Shown: positions 42,895 through 52,108, numbered from the stretch's first letter. The stretch: DNA of 64,000 nt from Acidobacteriota bacterium (GCA_017307505.1 JAFKEE010000029.1:1-64000); one strand, 5' to 3'. Translations and numbers: made by a program. The notes: generated by a model not told the origin, from the letters alone.

Positions 42895-44991
42895 ATGCGT
42901 TGGGCCATCCTATTTTCCTTTGTATGGACGCTGTCCGCAGCCGGACAGCAGGTGGGCGAGAACGCCCAGCCAGGTAAAACAGAGACGGCGACATTCACGG
43001 CCGGAGCGCAGCTGGTCATCGAGACAGTCACGGTCACGGACAAGAAGGGCCAACCCATCGAGGGCCTGACCGCCAAGGATTTCACGGTGACGGAAGACGG
43101 TGTGCCCCAGCAGATCCGGGTCTTCGAGTACCAGAAACTCTCCGCGCCGGCGACCGGGGCACCGGCCTCGGGACCTGAACAGGTGAAAGTCTACGAGAAA
43201 TTGGGGCTGACAAGGATTGCGCCCGACCAGCAAGGGGAGGGGCGCTACAAAAACCGCCGCCTGATGGCGTTGTACTTCGATATGACCGCGATGCAGCAGG
43301 CGGAACAAATCCGTGCGCTCGCCGCCGCTCAGAAGTTCATTCTAACCCAGATGACCCCGGATGATCTGCTCTCCATCCTGCGCTACTCGGGCGGAGCCGT
43401 GGAGGTGTTGCAGGACTTTACCGGCGACCGCAACCGCCTGCTCAGCATCCTGCAGACCCTGATCATCGGCGAAGGCCAGGGATTCGACGAGTCGACCAAC
43501 GACGCGGCTACCGGCGATGCAGGAGCAGCCTTTGGCCAGGACGATGCCGAATTCAGTATCTTCAACACCGACCGGCAACTGTCAGCATTGCAGACAGCCG
43601 CCAAGATGCTGGGACAGCTTAGCGCCAAGAAATCGCTGATCTACTTCTCCAGCGGTCTGCGGCTGAATGGCATGAACAACCAGGCGCAGTTGATGGCCAC
43701 CGTGAACTCAGCGATCCGCGCGGGCGTTTCGTTCTGGCCCATCGACGCGCGTGGCCTGGTGGCCGACGCCCCCATGGGGGATGCCTCGCAGGCATCGCCG
43801 GGCAATGCCGCGATGTACTCGGGTGCGGGCATGCAAGCGAACACGGCCCGGTTCCAGCAGTCGCAGGATACGCTGCATGCACTGGCGGCGGATACCGGCG
43901 GCAAGGCCCTGTTCGATACGAACGACCTTACCAAGGGCATCGTGCAGGCGGCGGAGGCGATTTCCAGCTATTACGTGATCGGCTACTACGCATCCAATGC
44001 GGCGCAGGATGGCAAGTTCCGGCGGATCAAGATCACTCTCAACAACGAGGTGGCTGCGAATCTGGACTACCGCCAAGGCTACTTTGCCGGAAAGCAGTTC
44101 GCAAAGTTCTCTGCCGCGGACAAGGAGCGTCAACTGGAGGATGCGTTGATGCTGCCCGATCCGATCACGGAGTTGACGATCGCCATGGAGATCGACTACT
44201 TCCAGTTGAACCGGGCCGAGTACTATGTGCCCGTCGTGGTGAAGATCCCGGGGCGCGAACTGGCCCTGGCCAAGCGGCGCGGCGCAGAACGGACGGTGAT
44301 CGATTTCATTGGGGAAATCAAGAACTCCTTCGGGACAACCGTCATGAACGTCCGGGACAAGGTTACGGCGAAGTTGAGCGAAGCAACCGCGGCGGAACTG
44401 GTGAAGCGGCCGATCGTCTATGACACCGGGTATACGCTCCTGCCAGGTGATTACACCATCAAGTTCCTGGCGCGGGATGCGGAAACGGGCCGGATCGGGA
44501 CTTACCAGTCGAAGTTCGTGATCCCCAACCTGAACAAGGATAGCGATCGGCTCGCCATCAGCTCCGTCGTCCTAAGCAGCCAGCGCGTGGATATGAAGGA
44601 TGCGTTGTACAACGCGATGAAGGAGAAGGAGCGCCGGGACGACGTGAACCCGCTGGTGCAGGATGGCCTCAAGCTGATACCCAGTGTGACACGCGTATTC
44701 AGCAGGGATCACAACCTGTATGTGTATCTGCACTCCTACCAGCAGGGGCTGTCTGAAGCTCAGCCGCTAATCGCCGTGGTGAGCTTTTACAAAGGCCAGG
44801 AGAAGGCGTTCGAGTCAGTACCGGTTGAAGTGAATGGGGGCGGTACCGGGCGCCTCAAGACACTGCCGATTCAGTTCGATATCCCGCTGGCGCAGCTCCA
44901 GCCGGGCAGGTATGAGTGCCAGTTGACGGTGCTGAATCCGGCCGGACAGAAGGCTGCGTTCTGGCAGGCTCCGATTCTGGTGGTGCCATAG
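42895..44991 (+). CDS. Exported VWFA-related acidobacterial protein
   Basis: 698 residues with a short signal (ILFSFVWTLSAAGQQ). The N-terminal block DKKGQPIEGLTAKDFTVTED and the VWA-like domain (residues 115-385) fit the VWFA-related acidobacterial family (TIGR03436). The MIDAS line reads YFDMTAMQQ, so the usual DxSxS is altered (Asp-x-Thr-x-Met), and SAKKSLIYFSSGL is the later strand. The C-terminal part is Ig-like beta. It may form a surface or periplasmic protein complex together with the receptor encoded directly upstream; only three bases separate them. Function of the family unknown. Confidence 0.88.
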   Translation: MRWAILFSFVWTLSAAGQQVGENAQPGKTETATFTAGAQLVIETVTVTDKKGQPIEGLTAKDFTVTEDGVPQQIRVFEYQKLSAPATGAPASGPEQVKVYEKLGLTRIAPDQQGEGRYKNRRLMALYFDMTAMQQAEQIRALAAAQKFILTQMTPDDLLSILRYSGGAVEVLQDFTGDRNRLLSILQTLIIGEGQGFDESTNDAATGDAGAAFGQDDAEFSIFNTDRQLSALQTAAKMLGQLSAKKSLIYFSSGLRLNGMNNQAQLMATVNSAIRAGVSFWPIDARGLVADAPMGDASQASPGNAAMYSGAGMQANTARFQQSQDTLHALAADTGGKALFDTNDLTKGIVQAAEAISSYYVIGYYASNAAQDGKFRRIKITLNNEVAANLDYRQGYFAGKQFAKFSAADKERQLEDALMLPDPITELTIAMEIDYFQLNRAEYYVPVVVKIPGRELALAKRRGAERTVIDFIGEIKNSFGTTVMNVRDKVTAKLSEATAAELVKRPIVYDTGYTLLPGDYTIKFLARDAETGRIGTYQSKFVIPNLNKDSDRLAISSVVLSSQRVDMKDALYNAMKEKERRDDVNPLVQDGLKLIPSVTRVFSRDHNLYVYLHSYQQGLSEAQPLIAVVSFYKGQEKAFESVPVEVNGGGTGRLKTLPIQFDIPLAQLQPGRYECQLTVLNPAGQKAAFWQAPILVVP

Positions 44992-45010
44992 GCCGGGCGG
45001 GCCCCGGCCT
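44990..45010. terminator. Hairpin terminator between convergent genes
   Basis: Arms AGGCCGGG (44990-44997) and CCCGGCCT (45003-45010) with a five-base loop, beginning within the stop codon of the VWA gene and lying between it and the convergent MBL hydrolase. Compact GC stem suited to termination; no T-tract. Confidence 0.6.
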
Positions 45011-45029
45011 CCGCACCTATCGGCGGGAA

Positions 45030-45821
45030 CTAGAGCACCATTGGCGTCGTGCCACCCAACTCCGGCCAGCGCAAGCGGGTGGTGAGGCCGGCTTCGGCGA
45101 ACGCCAGGGCGATTTCGTTCTTTCCCTCGGAGAAATGCTGCCAGCCTTCAAAATGAAGCGGAACAATTGTCGCATCCGGGAATGACCGTGCGAACTCGAC
45201 CGCCTCGCCGGCCGTCATGGTGAGATGCTGAGGACCAACTACCGGCACGCGGGCGGCGCCCAAGTTCAGAAAGGCGGCCTTCACCGGGAACCGGCGCCCA
45301 ACCTCGGCAATCTCCTCGTACCAGACCGTGTCGCCGGAGAAGTAGATGCTCCGGTCTGGCTCATCCGAGTACGAAAGGACAAAGCCCACCACGGGCCCGC
45401 GGTCGCCGTCGGGCGGGCCGTGCCGCCCTGGAGTAGCAACCACATTCAGCTTGCTCCCGCCAAGAGCCGGTAATTCCAGCGTCTGCCACGGTTTCATCCC
45501 AAGGCTGTTGCCACCCAACCGGCCGGCCCCGTCCTCCGTCGTCAGCACGGATCTTGCGGTGGAGAGGAGCACGCGTCCGGCGCGATCCAGATTGTCGAAA
45601 TGGTGGTCATGGCTGAGCAGCACATAGTCCACTGTTCCGATTTGATCAGCGGGGATTGCGGGTCCGGTGAGTTTCGTCAGCGTGACAGGCCCTGTCGTAT
45701 AGTCTTCGCCCGGCGGGTCGAAGGTAGGGTCCGTCAGCAGGCGGACGGAGCCAAACTCAATCAGAGCCGTTGGCCCGCCGATATAGGTGAGGGAGAGTGG
45801 ATGGCCGGTCATCTGACCCAT
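45030..45821 (-). CDS. MBL-fold hydrolase (UlaG/YcbL-type beta-lactamase superfamily)
   Basis: 263 residues, cytosolic. The metal motifs run YIGGPTALIEFGSVRLLTDPTF, LLSHDHHFDNLD (HxHxxD type), TPGRHGPPDG, IYFSGDTVWYEE and VPLHFEGW. This order, with SHDHHFDNLD, fits the L-ascorbate-6-phosphate-lactonase-like (UlaG/PhnP-like) group, which hydrolyses phosphate or lactone substrates; the substrate is unknown. ATG 45821 or 45812 could start it; no clear ribosome site decides. It lies next to, but does not overlap, the permease gene. Confidence 0.82.
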   Translation of the reverse strand: MGQMTGHPLSLTYIGGPTALIEFGSVRLLTDPTFDPPGEDYTTGPVTLTKLTGPAIPADQIGTVDYVLLSHDHHFDNLDRAGRVLLSTARSVLTTEDGAGRLGGNSLGMKPWQTLELPALGGSKLNVVATPGRHGPPDGDRGPVVGFVLSYSDEPDRSIYFSGDTVWYEEIAEVGRRFPVKAAFLNLGAARVPVVGPQHLTMTAGEAVEFARSFPDATIVPLHFEGWQHFSEGKNEIALAFAEAGLTTRLRWPELGGTTPMVL

Positions 45822-45874
45822 TGGATTCCACTCGCCGGGATTCGGATTCCAGAGGAACCGGGCCTACCCGGTGC

Positions 45875-48547
45875 TCAATCCTCCGCGAGGGCCTCCATTG
45901 GAGCGATGCGTGCTGCCCTGAGGGAAGGAATCAGGCAGGCGACCAGGGCCACTAAGCCGATCAGCACGACAGAACCGGCGAGGGTTGCGAAATGGAGCGG
46001 CGGAACATGAAACAACAAAGCCTGCATCGATTCGCCTGCGAACCAAGCACCCACCAGTCCTGCTCCGATGCCTACGTTCAAGAGGCGCAAGGCCAATGTC
46101 AGGAACTGTGTCCGGATCTGCACCGGCGTTGCGCCGAGTGCCATGCGAAGACCGATTTCGCGGCGGCGCTGGGTGACCGCGAAACTGAGGACTCCATAAG
46201 TGCCGATCGCCGTGAGTAGCATCGCGACCACCGAAAAAATGGCCGCCGCCAGTGCGGGAGATCGATAGGCAATGAGGCTGTCCGCAATGCGCGCCTCCAT
46301 GGAGCGGACGTCACTCAACGGGAGTTCCGGATCAATCTGCCGAACCGTCCGCTGAAGGGTACGAGCCATCAACTCGGGCGCCAGGCTGGTGCGGATGACG
46401 ACAAAGAGACTCTCATCCGATCGCAAGGCATAGGGGAAATATACGGCGCCTTGTGCGGCTTCATCGGTAAGACCGGCCTGCTTTACATTCCCTACCACCC
46501 CGACGACAGTGAAGGCCTCCTCATCGGATTTCACATCCGGGCCGTTGAACACCTTCTGCCCGAGCGCGCTGGAGCCCGGCCAGTAGTAATGCGCGAAGTC
46601 TTCGTCAACCACGCAGACGCGCCCGCTCCGGCGGGAATCGTCGGCGGTGAGAAAGCGCCCTTCCCGCAACTGGAAGCCCATGGCCGCGAAATAATCCCCA
46701 TCGACCCCATAGGCAAAGTGTCCACGGGGCGCCTCGCCCGGCCGGCGGATGTGCCCTGCCACTGCGGCAGCGCTCTTCCCGCTTCTGCCGCTCAGCGGCA
46801 CGTTATTCACTACACCTGTGGCGGACACACCCGGCTGATTGGCGAGTGCCCGCAGCAGCTTTGCATTGAAGGCCAGTCGGTCGGGCCAGTTGCGGTAGCT
46901 GCTCCACGGCACGGAGATCTGACTGGTGAGAACATGGTCCGCACGGAACCCGGGCGAGACAGCCATGGCCCGTTCGAGGCTAAGACCCAGAACGCCCGCA
47001 CCGGACAACAGCACGAACGCCAGCGCAATCTGGGCCACGATAAACGCATGACGCAGCCGCTGCGCGGCACGGTTCGAGGTGCCTCCGCGTGAGTCAGACC
47101 GGAGAGCCGCCGTGGAGCGGTTGCGCAGGTTCAACCACACGATGGGGGCGGCTAACAGAGCACCCAACAGAATGGCGCCCAGAAAAGCGGCGGCGGCGAT
47201 GCGTCCATCGAGGGCGATCTGGCTGCCCAGCGGCAAGCGATCGGCGCCTAAGGCAGCGAGCAATCGTATGCCCGCAGCACCGACAAGAAGCCCGAGCAAC
47301 CCGCCGCCCATCGTGAGCAACGAAGTCTCTACAAACGCTTCGCTGACAACGTGCAGACGGCTCGCTCCTAAAGCCTGGCGGACCGCGATCTCCTTCATCC
47401 GTGCGCCGGCCCGTACGAGCAGCAGGTTCATCAGGTTGACGGCGCCAATGAGCAGCAGGGCGATCGCTCCAGCCTGCATCCAGAGAAGAACAGGCCGGAT
47501 GCCGGCCACATGATCCGCATGGAGACCTGCGACGACAGACCGGAATCCCGCGTCTGCCAGAAAGGCTTGTTCCTTGGGGTTGTCTGCACCTAGCGCCGCA
47601 TTCTGGGCGTCGATCTGCGTCTGCGCCAGACCGAGGCCGGCCCCCGGGGCGAGACGGGCAATCATGTGCTTCGAATTGCCGCCTGAGTGGCGATTGTTCG
47701 GGCTTCTGTCTTCAGGGCTCGACGACAGCGGGCGGAACAGCATTGCCTCTGAGGAGAGGAAACGGAAGTCCGGTGGCAGGATGCCGACGATCGTGGCAGG
47801 GCTCCCATCCATGCGCAGCTGACGCCCGATCGCGGCCGGATCCGCCTGGAAGTGCTGGCGCCAGTATCCGTCGCTGAGAATGACCGCCTTGTCAGTCTGG
47901 AAAGAAGTTTCCTGTTCCGTGAAGGCCCTACCGAAAACAGGACCTGATCCGAGCGTGGCGAAGAACTCGGGTGTCACTTGAAGGACCTGTTCGCGAGACG
48001 TATAGCCCGGCTCGCCAACAACGGCTGTCGCATTTCGGAAGAGAGATAGAGAGGAAAATGCCGGAATGCGCCCGCGCCGCTCGTAGTAATTGGTGAGGGA
48101 GGAACCATCCCGCTCCACGCCGGCTTTGGGGTAGGAGTTGTAGATGGTCACCAACCGGTCCGCATCGGGGAACGGGAGAGGGCGCAGCAGGATCGAGTCC
48201 ATCACGGCAAAGATCGTGAGGTTCGCACCCAGGCACAGGGCAATCGTCAGCAGCGCCGTAAGTGTGAAGCCCGGTGATTTCCTCAGCAGCCGCGCGGCAT
48301 AGCGCAGCTCTCTGCCGAGCTCGTCGAAAAAGTGCAGCCTGCGCGCTTCGCGGCACTCCTCCTGAATCGTATTCATCGCCCCGAACTCCATACGCGCCCG
48401 CCGTTCCGCCTCAGACGGCTCGACCCCAGACTGGATGAGCTCCTGAGTGTATTCCTCCAGGTGAAACCGGAGTTCGTCGGCCATCCCGGCTTCGAAACTC
48501 TGGCGGCGTGAGAGGGCACGCCACAGCGATCGGACACCGCCCAGCAC
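45875..48547 (-). CDS. ADOP-type orphan ABC permease (MacB/FtsX domains)
   Basis: 890 residues. The first 70 residues form the acidobacterial orphan-permease N-terminus (FRFHLEEYTQELIQSGVEP-like, then ERRARMEFGAMNTIQEECRE). A membrane helix near 87-110 leads into a MacB-type periplasmic core (LRPLPFPDADRLVTIYNSYP), followed by FtsX blocks: GAIALLLIGAVNLMNLLLVR with ARMKEIAVRQALGASR, and a second at the C-terminus (GTYGVLSFAVTQRRREIGLR). No ATPase gene is adjacent, as usual for these. It may act in efflux or envelope stress. GGAGGAG seven bases before GTG 48547 sets the start; a longer version to 48571 is also in frame. It begins one base after the PadR stop. Confidence 0.85.
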   Translation of the reverse strand: MLGGVRSLWRALSRRQSFEAGMADELRFHLEEYTQELIQSGVEPSEAERRARMEFGAMNTIQEECREARRLHFFDELGRELRYAARLLRKSPGFTLTALLTIALCLGANLTIFAVMDSILLRPLPFPDADRLVTIYNSYPKAGVERDGSSLTNYYERRGRIPAFSSLSLFRNATAVVGEPGYTSREQVLQVTPEFFATLGSGPVFGRAFTEQETSFQTDKAVILSDGYWRQHFQADPAAIGRQLRMDGSPATIVGILPPDFRFLSSEAMLFRPLSSSPEDRSPNNRHSGGNSKHMIARLAPGAGLGLAQTQIDAQNAALGADNPKEQAFLADAGFRSVVAGLHADHVAGIRPVLLWMQAGAIALLLIGAVNLMNLLLVRAGARMKEIAVRQALGASRLHVVSEAFVETSLLTMGGGLLGLLVGAAGIRLLAALGADRLPLGSQIALDGRIAAAAFLGAILLGALLAAPIVWLNLRNRSTAALRSDSRGGTSNRAAQRLRHAFIVAQIALAFVLLSGAGVLGLSLERAMAVSPGFRADHVLTSQISVPWSSYRNWPDRLAFNAKLLRALANQPGVSATGVVNNVPLSGRSGKSAAAVAGHIRRPGEAPRGHFAYGVDGDYFAAMGFQLREGRFLTADDSRRSGRVCVVDEDFAHYYWPGSSALGQKVFNGPDVKSDEEAFTVVGVVGNVKQAGLTDEAAQGAVYFPYALRSDESLFVVIRTSLAPELMARTLQRTVRQIDPELPLSDVRSMEARIADSLIAYRSPALAAAIFSVVAMLLTAIGTYGVLSFAVTQRRREIGLRMALGATPVQIRTQFLTLALRLLNVGIGAGLVGAWFAGESMQALLFHVPPLHFATLAGSVVLIGLVALVACLIPSLRAARIAPMEALAED

Positions 48548-48548
48548 G

Positions 48549-48890
48549 CTAGATCTCCTCCGGAGTGGCACTCAGGGCGGCGGACATCGCGGTGGCCAGC
48601 CTGTTCCAACTCGCTGTTTCTTCCCGCAGGCGGCGCCGTCCGGCAGGCGTCAGGGTGTAAAACTTCGCCTTACGATTGTTGTCGCTTTGCGCCCATTCAG
48701 CCGCAATGAGTTCCTGGTGCTCCAGGCGGTAGAGGGCTGGATAGAGCGACCCTTGCGGAATATCGAGCGCCTCGCCGGAGATCTGCTTGATCCGCAGCAG
48801 GACGCCGTAGCCGTGCAGCGGCTTGAGGGAGACCGCCTTGAGGATGAGCATGTCGAGCGTGCCCGGTAGAAGTTCTGCTGATTTCGCCAC
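48549..48890 (-). CDS. PadR-family transcriptional regulator
   Basis: 113 residues, all of it the PadR winged helix: LLPGTLDMLILKAVSLKPLHGYGV, ALDIPQGSLYPALYRLEHQELI, and RKAKFYTLTPAGRRRL. No effector domain is added. In acidobacteria such genes sit directly upstream of ADOP permeases and are thought to control them. Two copies of a TCCTAG half-site lie around its own promoter, so it very likely represses itself and the permease. It is followed by the permease start one base after its stop. Confidence 0.92.
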   Translation of the reverse strand: MAKSAELLPGTLDMLILKAVSLKPLHGYGVLLRIKQISGEALDIPQGSLYPALYRLEHQELIAAEWAQSDNNRKAKFYTLTPAGRRRLREETASWNRLATAMSAALSATPEEI

Positions 48891-48899
48891 GAACGCTTC

Positions 48900-48947
48900 T
48901 CCTAGTTTGCCTAGGAATAGCGTAGCCCGGCTCTCCTAGTTTGACAA
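48900..48947 (-). promoter_or_regulatory. PadR-ADOP promoter with TCCTAG operators
   Basis: On the minus strand TTGTCA (48947-48942), a 17-base spacer and TACGCT (48924-48919) form a promoter. An inverted repeat TCCTAG (48900-48905), CTAGGA (48911-48916) lies just past the -10, and another TCCTAG half-site (48934-48939) lies inside the spacer. This layout fits PadR autorepression. Confidence 0.65.
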
Positions 48948-49143
48948 GGGGAGAAAGTCGTAACAATTCGGGAGCCCGGCAGGCAGTTCCGACGCACGAA
49001 GGACACCCTCTCCCCTCTGTGTTCCCTCCCCCATCGCCCTGGATATGGGAAGGTGGCGAGATTCCTGGTCAACCTATAAGAGCGGTTTACGCTTGCGGCC
49101 GGGTAGGGCATGCTGGAGATACGCCGTGCACGAGGAGGCTGAA

Positions 49144-50085
49144 TTGCCCGATAATCCACTTCATCCGAAACCGACCATCCGATCATGTGGGGCGCCGGAA
49201 GTTCATCAGCGCCTGCTGCAGAATCCCGAATATCAGTCGCGCCGCCTGGAGATCGAGCGGCATCTGGCCCGCTTCCTGCTGTTCGGATTGGAAAGCGCCC
49301 GCGAAGGCGTCACCGAGATTCCGGTCGTGGTTCATGTTGTGGCCTCCACGCCGGAGGGCAATATCAGCGATGCGCAGGTGAAGAGCCAGATTGAAGTGTT
49401 GAACAGGGATTACCGGGCGGCAAACCCCGACATCAGCAAGGTACCCTCTGTCTGGAGCAACCTGACGAGCGATACGCGCATCCAGTTCGCCTTGGCCACA
49501 ACGGACCCGCAGGGCGCGCCCACTTCAGGGATCACGCGCACTACGACCAAGACGGCCTCTTTCGGAACCAATGACGATGTAAAGTCGGCCGCGACCGGTG
49601 GCGCCGATGCGTGGCCGGCGGACAAATATCTGAACATCTGGGTGTGCCAGCTGGGCGGCGGCTTGCTGGGCTATGCCCAGTTCCCTGGTGGGCCCGCCCA
49701 AACCGATGGTGTCGTGATTCTCCATTCCGCCTTTGGGACCCTGGGCACCGCGGAGGCTCCGTTCAATCTCGGCCGGACCACCACGCACGAGGTCGGCCAC
49801 TGGCTGAATCTGCTCCACATCTGGGGCGACCGCCTGGATTGCAGCGGCAATGATGATGTGGCTGACACGCCTCCGGCACAAAGACCCAACTACGGGAAAC
49901 CGCAATTCCCGCATATCTCATGCGGCAACGGTCCCAACGGCGACATGTTCGTCAACTACATGGACTACGTCGACGACGATACGATGGTGATGTTCACGCT
50001 TGGGCAGGCAGCTCGCATGGCCGCGGCGCTGGATGGGCCCAGGTCGACCATCGGCAAGATGATCGTTCCTACCCCAGCAACTTAG
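49144..50085 (+). CDS. M43-family zinc metalloprotease
   Basis: 313 residues. The zinc motif is [11 protein letters not shown] (His215, Glu216, His219, His225), with Asn in place of the Gly usual in HExxHxxGxxH, followed by [18 protein letters not shown] with the family's Met-turn. N-terminal [13 protein letters not shown] and VVVHVV match M43 pappalysin-like proteins. No signal peptide is evident. TTG 49144 is chosen since GAGGAGG lies five bases upstream and family members begin near here; a GTG at 49126 and an ATG at 49045 are in frame alternatives. Likely a peptidase acting in the cytosol or released. The stop is followed by a small gene in the same frame. Confidence 0.8.
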   Translation: MPDNPLHPKPTIRSCGAPEVHQRLLQNPEYQSRRLEIERHLARFLLFGLESAREGVTEIPVVVHVVASTPEGNISDAQVKSQIEVLNRDYRAANPDISKVPSVWSNLTSDTRIQFALATTDPQGAPTSGITRTTTKTASFGTNDDVKSAATGGADAWPADKYLNIWVCQLGGGLLGYAQFPGGPAQTDGVVILHSAFGTLGTAEAPFNLGRTTTHEVGHWLNLLHIWGDRLDCSGNDDVADTPPAQRPNYGKPQFPHISCGNGPNGDMFVNYMDYVDDDTMVMFTLGQAARMAAALDGPRSTIGKMIVPTPAT

Positions 50086-50094
50086 GAGCTCCCA

Positions 50095-50406
50095 ATCGAC
50101 GAATCGTACCTGCTCCGGGGCTGGCTTCACTCGCATGAAGAGGATTCCGGCGAGTCGATGGTGTTCCGTCCGCAATCACACCAGTTTCCGCCCAGCCGCG
50201 GCCGTTACGGTTTTGTCCTGCAGCCCGGTGGGGTGATGACCGCTACAGGACCTTCCACCGGCGACGCTCCATCGGCGAGCGAAGGCGGAAGCTGGAGCCT
50301 GCGCGAGAGGGAGTTGCTCCTGCAGGGGCTGGGGGAACAACAGCGGCGCTACACAATCGAGGAAGTGAGCAGGGACAAACTGGTCCTGCGGCAGGTGCGG
50401 GGGTAA
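50095..50406 (+). CDS. Small lipocalin-like protein with HSHEED motif, apparently starting at ATC
   Basis: 103 residues if read from ATC 50095. The sequence begins DESYLLRGWLHSHEED, then VFRPQSHQFPPSRGRYGF and YTIEEVSRDKLVLR. I recall small bacterial proteins with W-x-H-S-H-E-E-D followed by F-P-P-S-R-G-R; they look like one beta-barrel, of unknown function. The first ATG (50158) comes after this motif and no ATG, GTG or TTG lies in frame between the protease stop (50085) and 50158. AGGAG (50084-50088) overlaps the stop and is six bases before ATC 50095, the ideal spacing. CTG 50110 is an alternative, as is read-through of the UAG, since the frame is that of the protease. Confidence 0.65.
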   Translation: MDESYLLRGWLHSHEEDSGESMVFRPQSHQFPPSRGRYGFVLQPGGVMTATGPSTGDAPSASEGGSWSLRERELLLQGLGEQQRRYTIEEVSRDKLVLRQVRG

Positions 50407-50449
50407 CTCCGTGCGAACGGGCAAGGCAAAACGCTCTCTGGCTGAATCT

Positions 50450-50463
50450 TGAGTGAGCACTCA
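50450..50463. promoter_or_regulatory. TetR-like palindromic operator
   Basis: TGAGTG (50450-50455), AG, CACTCA (50458-50463) is an inverted repeat of the type bound by TetR/AcrR regulators. It lies 79 bases before the NAD(P)-binding gene. No TetR gene is in the window. Confidence 0.45.
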
Positions 50464-50541
50464 CGCATCAATTAAACAGGAAGAGAAGGAACCGGACAGG
50501 CACCCGGCGGCGGATCCGCTGCCAGACCAGGGAGAAGAAGG

Positions 50542-51210
50542 ATGAGAGTACTCGTTTTCGGCGCGACCGGCATGATAGGCCAGGGCGTTCTCCGTGCGGC
50601 CCTGATGGACCCTGGAGTCGAGTTCGTCCAGACCGTGGGCCGCACCCCTACAGGCGTGGAACACAAAAAGTTGCGTGGCCTGGTTCACCGCGATCTGCTT
50701 CGTCTTGAGCCCATCGAACCCGAACTCCGCGGCTTCGACACCTGCTTCTTCTGCCTGGGCGTCTCTTCAGCGGGGCTGTCGGAACCTGAATACAAGGTCG
50801 TGACGTACGACATCGCCATGGCGGTGGCGGAAACCCTCTGCCGCCTCAATCCAAACATGACGTTTGTCTTTGTCTCCGGCGTCGGGACGGACAGTACGGA
50901 ACATGGCCGCATGATGTGGGCGCGGGTGAAGGGGGCAACGGAAAAAGCCCTGATGCGCCTGCCGTTCCGAGCCAGCTACATGTTCCGGCCAGGATTCATA
51001 CAGCCGGTCGACGGTGCCCGCTCAAAAACGGCGCTCTACCGCTTCGTCTACACGGCGTTGACGCCCCTGATGCCTCTGCTCCGATGGATGTTTCCGGCCT
51101 ATGTACTGACCACCAACGAGATAGGGCTGGCAATGCTGCGTGTGGCCAGGCTTGGATATCCCCGCCGGATACTGGAAACCAAAGACATCCGCGCACTACT
51201 GACAACCTGA
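50542..51210 (+). CDS. NAD(P)-binding epimerase-like protein
   Basis: 222 residues. A Rossmann fold opens the protein (VLVFGATGMIGQGVLRAAL), then TVGRTPTGV, LEPIEPELRGFDTCFFCLGVS, MTFVFVSGVGTD and ARVKGATEKALMRLPF, which match atypical SDR (NmrA/TIP30-like) proteins. The catalytic Tyr is not obvious (VKGATEKAL lies where YxxxK is expected), so it may be a sensor or chaperone rather than a dehydrogenase. AGAAGAAGG lies before the ATG. It precedes the SDR gene by 13 bases; both probably share the promoter with the TetR-like operator. Confidence 0.82.
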   Translation: MRVLVFGATGMIGQGVLRAALMDPGVEFVQTVGRTPTGVEHKKLRGLVHRDLLRLEPIEPELRGFDTCFFCLGVSSAGLSEPEYKVVTYDIAMAVAETLCRLNPNMTFVFVSGVGTDSTEHGRMMWARVKGATEKALMRLPFRASYMFRPGFIQPVDGARSKTALYRFVYTALTPLMPLLRWMFPAYVLTTNEIGLAMLRVARLGYPRRILETKDIRALLTT

Positions 51211-51223
51211 AAGGAAACTACTC

Positions 51224-52108
51224 ATGAAATCGAAAGTCTGGCTCATCACCGGGAGTTCGCGCGGTTTGGGACGCGCCTTTACTGAGGCCGTCCTGGCAGC
51301 GGGCCACCAGGTTGTGGCGACAGCACGGGACCCCAAGCAACTGTCTGGCCTTGTCCAAACACACCCGGCAAACCTGCGGGCAATTGCCTTGGACGTCACG
51401 GACGCGTCTGCCGCCCGCGAGGCAGTCCGCACAGCGGTAGCCGAATTTGGACGTCTGGATGTCGTTGTAAATAATGCCGGATACGGCAACATGGCCGCGG
51501 TGGAAGACGTGAGCGAGGAGGACTTCCGTGCCCAGATGGAGACCAATTTCTTTGGCGTTGTGAACGTCTCGCGCGCCGCACTGCCCCAACTGCGGAGCCA
51601 GCGGTCTGGCCACATCATCCAAATCTCGTCCATCGGAGGACGAAGCAGTTCTCCGGGCCTGTCCGCCTACCAGTCGGCCAAGTGGGCCGTAGGCGGATTC
51701 TCCGAAGTGCTCGCCAAGGAAGTGGCCCCCCTGGGCATCAGGGTCACCATTGTGGAGCCCGGCGGCTTCCGGACAGACTGGGCGGGATCTTCCATGACGA
51801 TCGGCCCTGTCCGGGAGGAATACCAGCCAACCGTCGGGCGCTACGCGGAGTTCATGCGCCAGCACGACGGGCAGCAGATGGGCGATCCGCGAAAGGCGGC
51901 CCGGGTCTTGCTGCAACTGGTGGAATTGGAGGCGCCGCCGCTGCATCTTTTGCTGGGCAGCGACGCACAGTATGTGGCCGCCGCTTCCGCCGCAAACCGG
52001 GCGGCCGAGGACGCCAGGTGGAAGGATCTGGGCGCCTCAACCGACTTCGACGACGCCCCGGGCATCGAGGCGCTGCTCTCGAAACTCCCGGCCAATTCCA
52101 AAGCCTGA
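51224..52108 (+). CDS. Classical SDR-family oxidoreductase
   Basis: 294 residues. The cofactor motif is TGSSRGLGRAF, followed by LDVTDA, VVNNAGYG (NNAG), ISSIGGRSSSPGLSAYQSAKWAV (catalytic Ser, Tyr and Lys), VEPGGFRTDW. All catalytic residues are present, so this is a functional short-chain dehydrogenase, NADP-preferring by its basic residue after the first strand (ARDPKQ). The substrate is unknown; the C-terminal extension is like that of the larger bacterial SDRs. It is 13 bases downstream of the NAD(P)-binding gene in the same operon. Confidence 0.9.
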   Translation: MKSKVWLITGSSRGLGRAFTEAVLAAGHQVVATARDPKQLSGLVQTHPANLRAIALDVTDASAAREAVRTAVAEFGRLDVVVNNAGYGNMAAVEDVSEEDFRAQMETNFFGVVNVSRAALPQLRSQRSGHIIQISSIGGRSSSPGLSAYQSAKWAVGGFSEVLAKEVAPLGIRVTIVEPGGFRTDWAGSSMTIGPVREEYQPTVGRYAEFMRQHDGQQMGDPRKAARVLLQLVELEAPPLHLLLGSDAQYVAAASAANRAAEDARWKDLGASTDFDDAPGIEALLSKLPANSKA

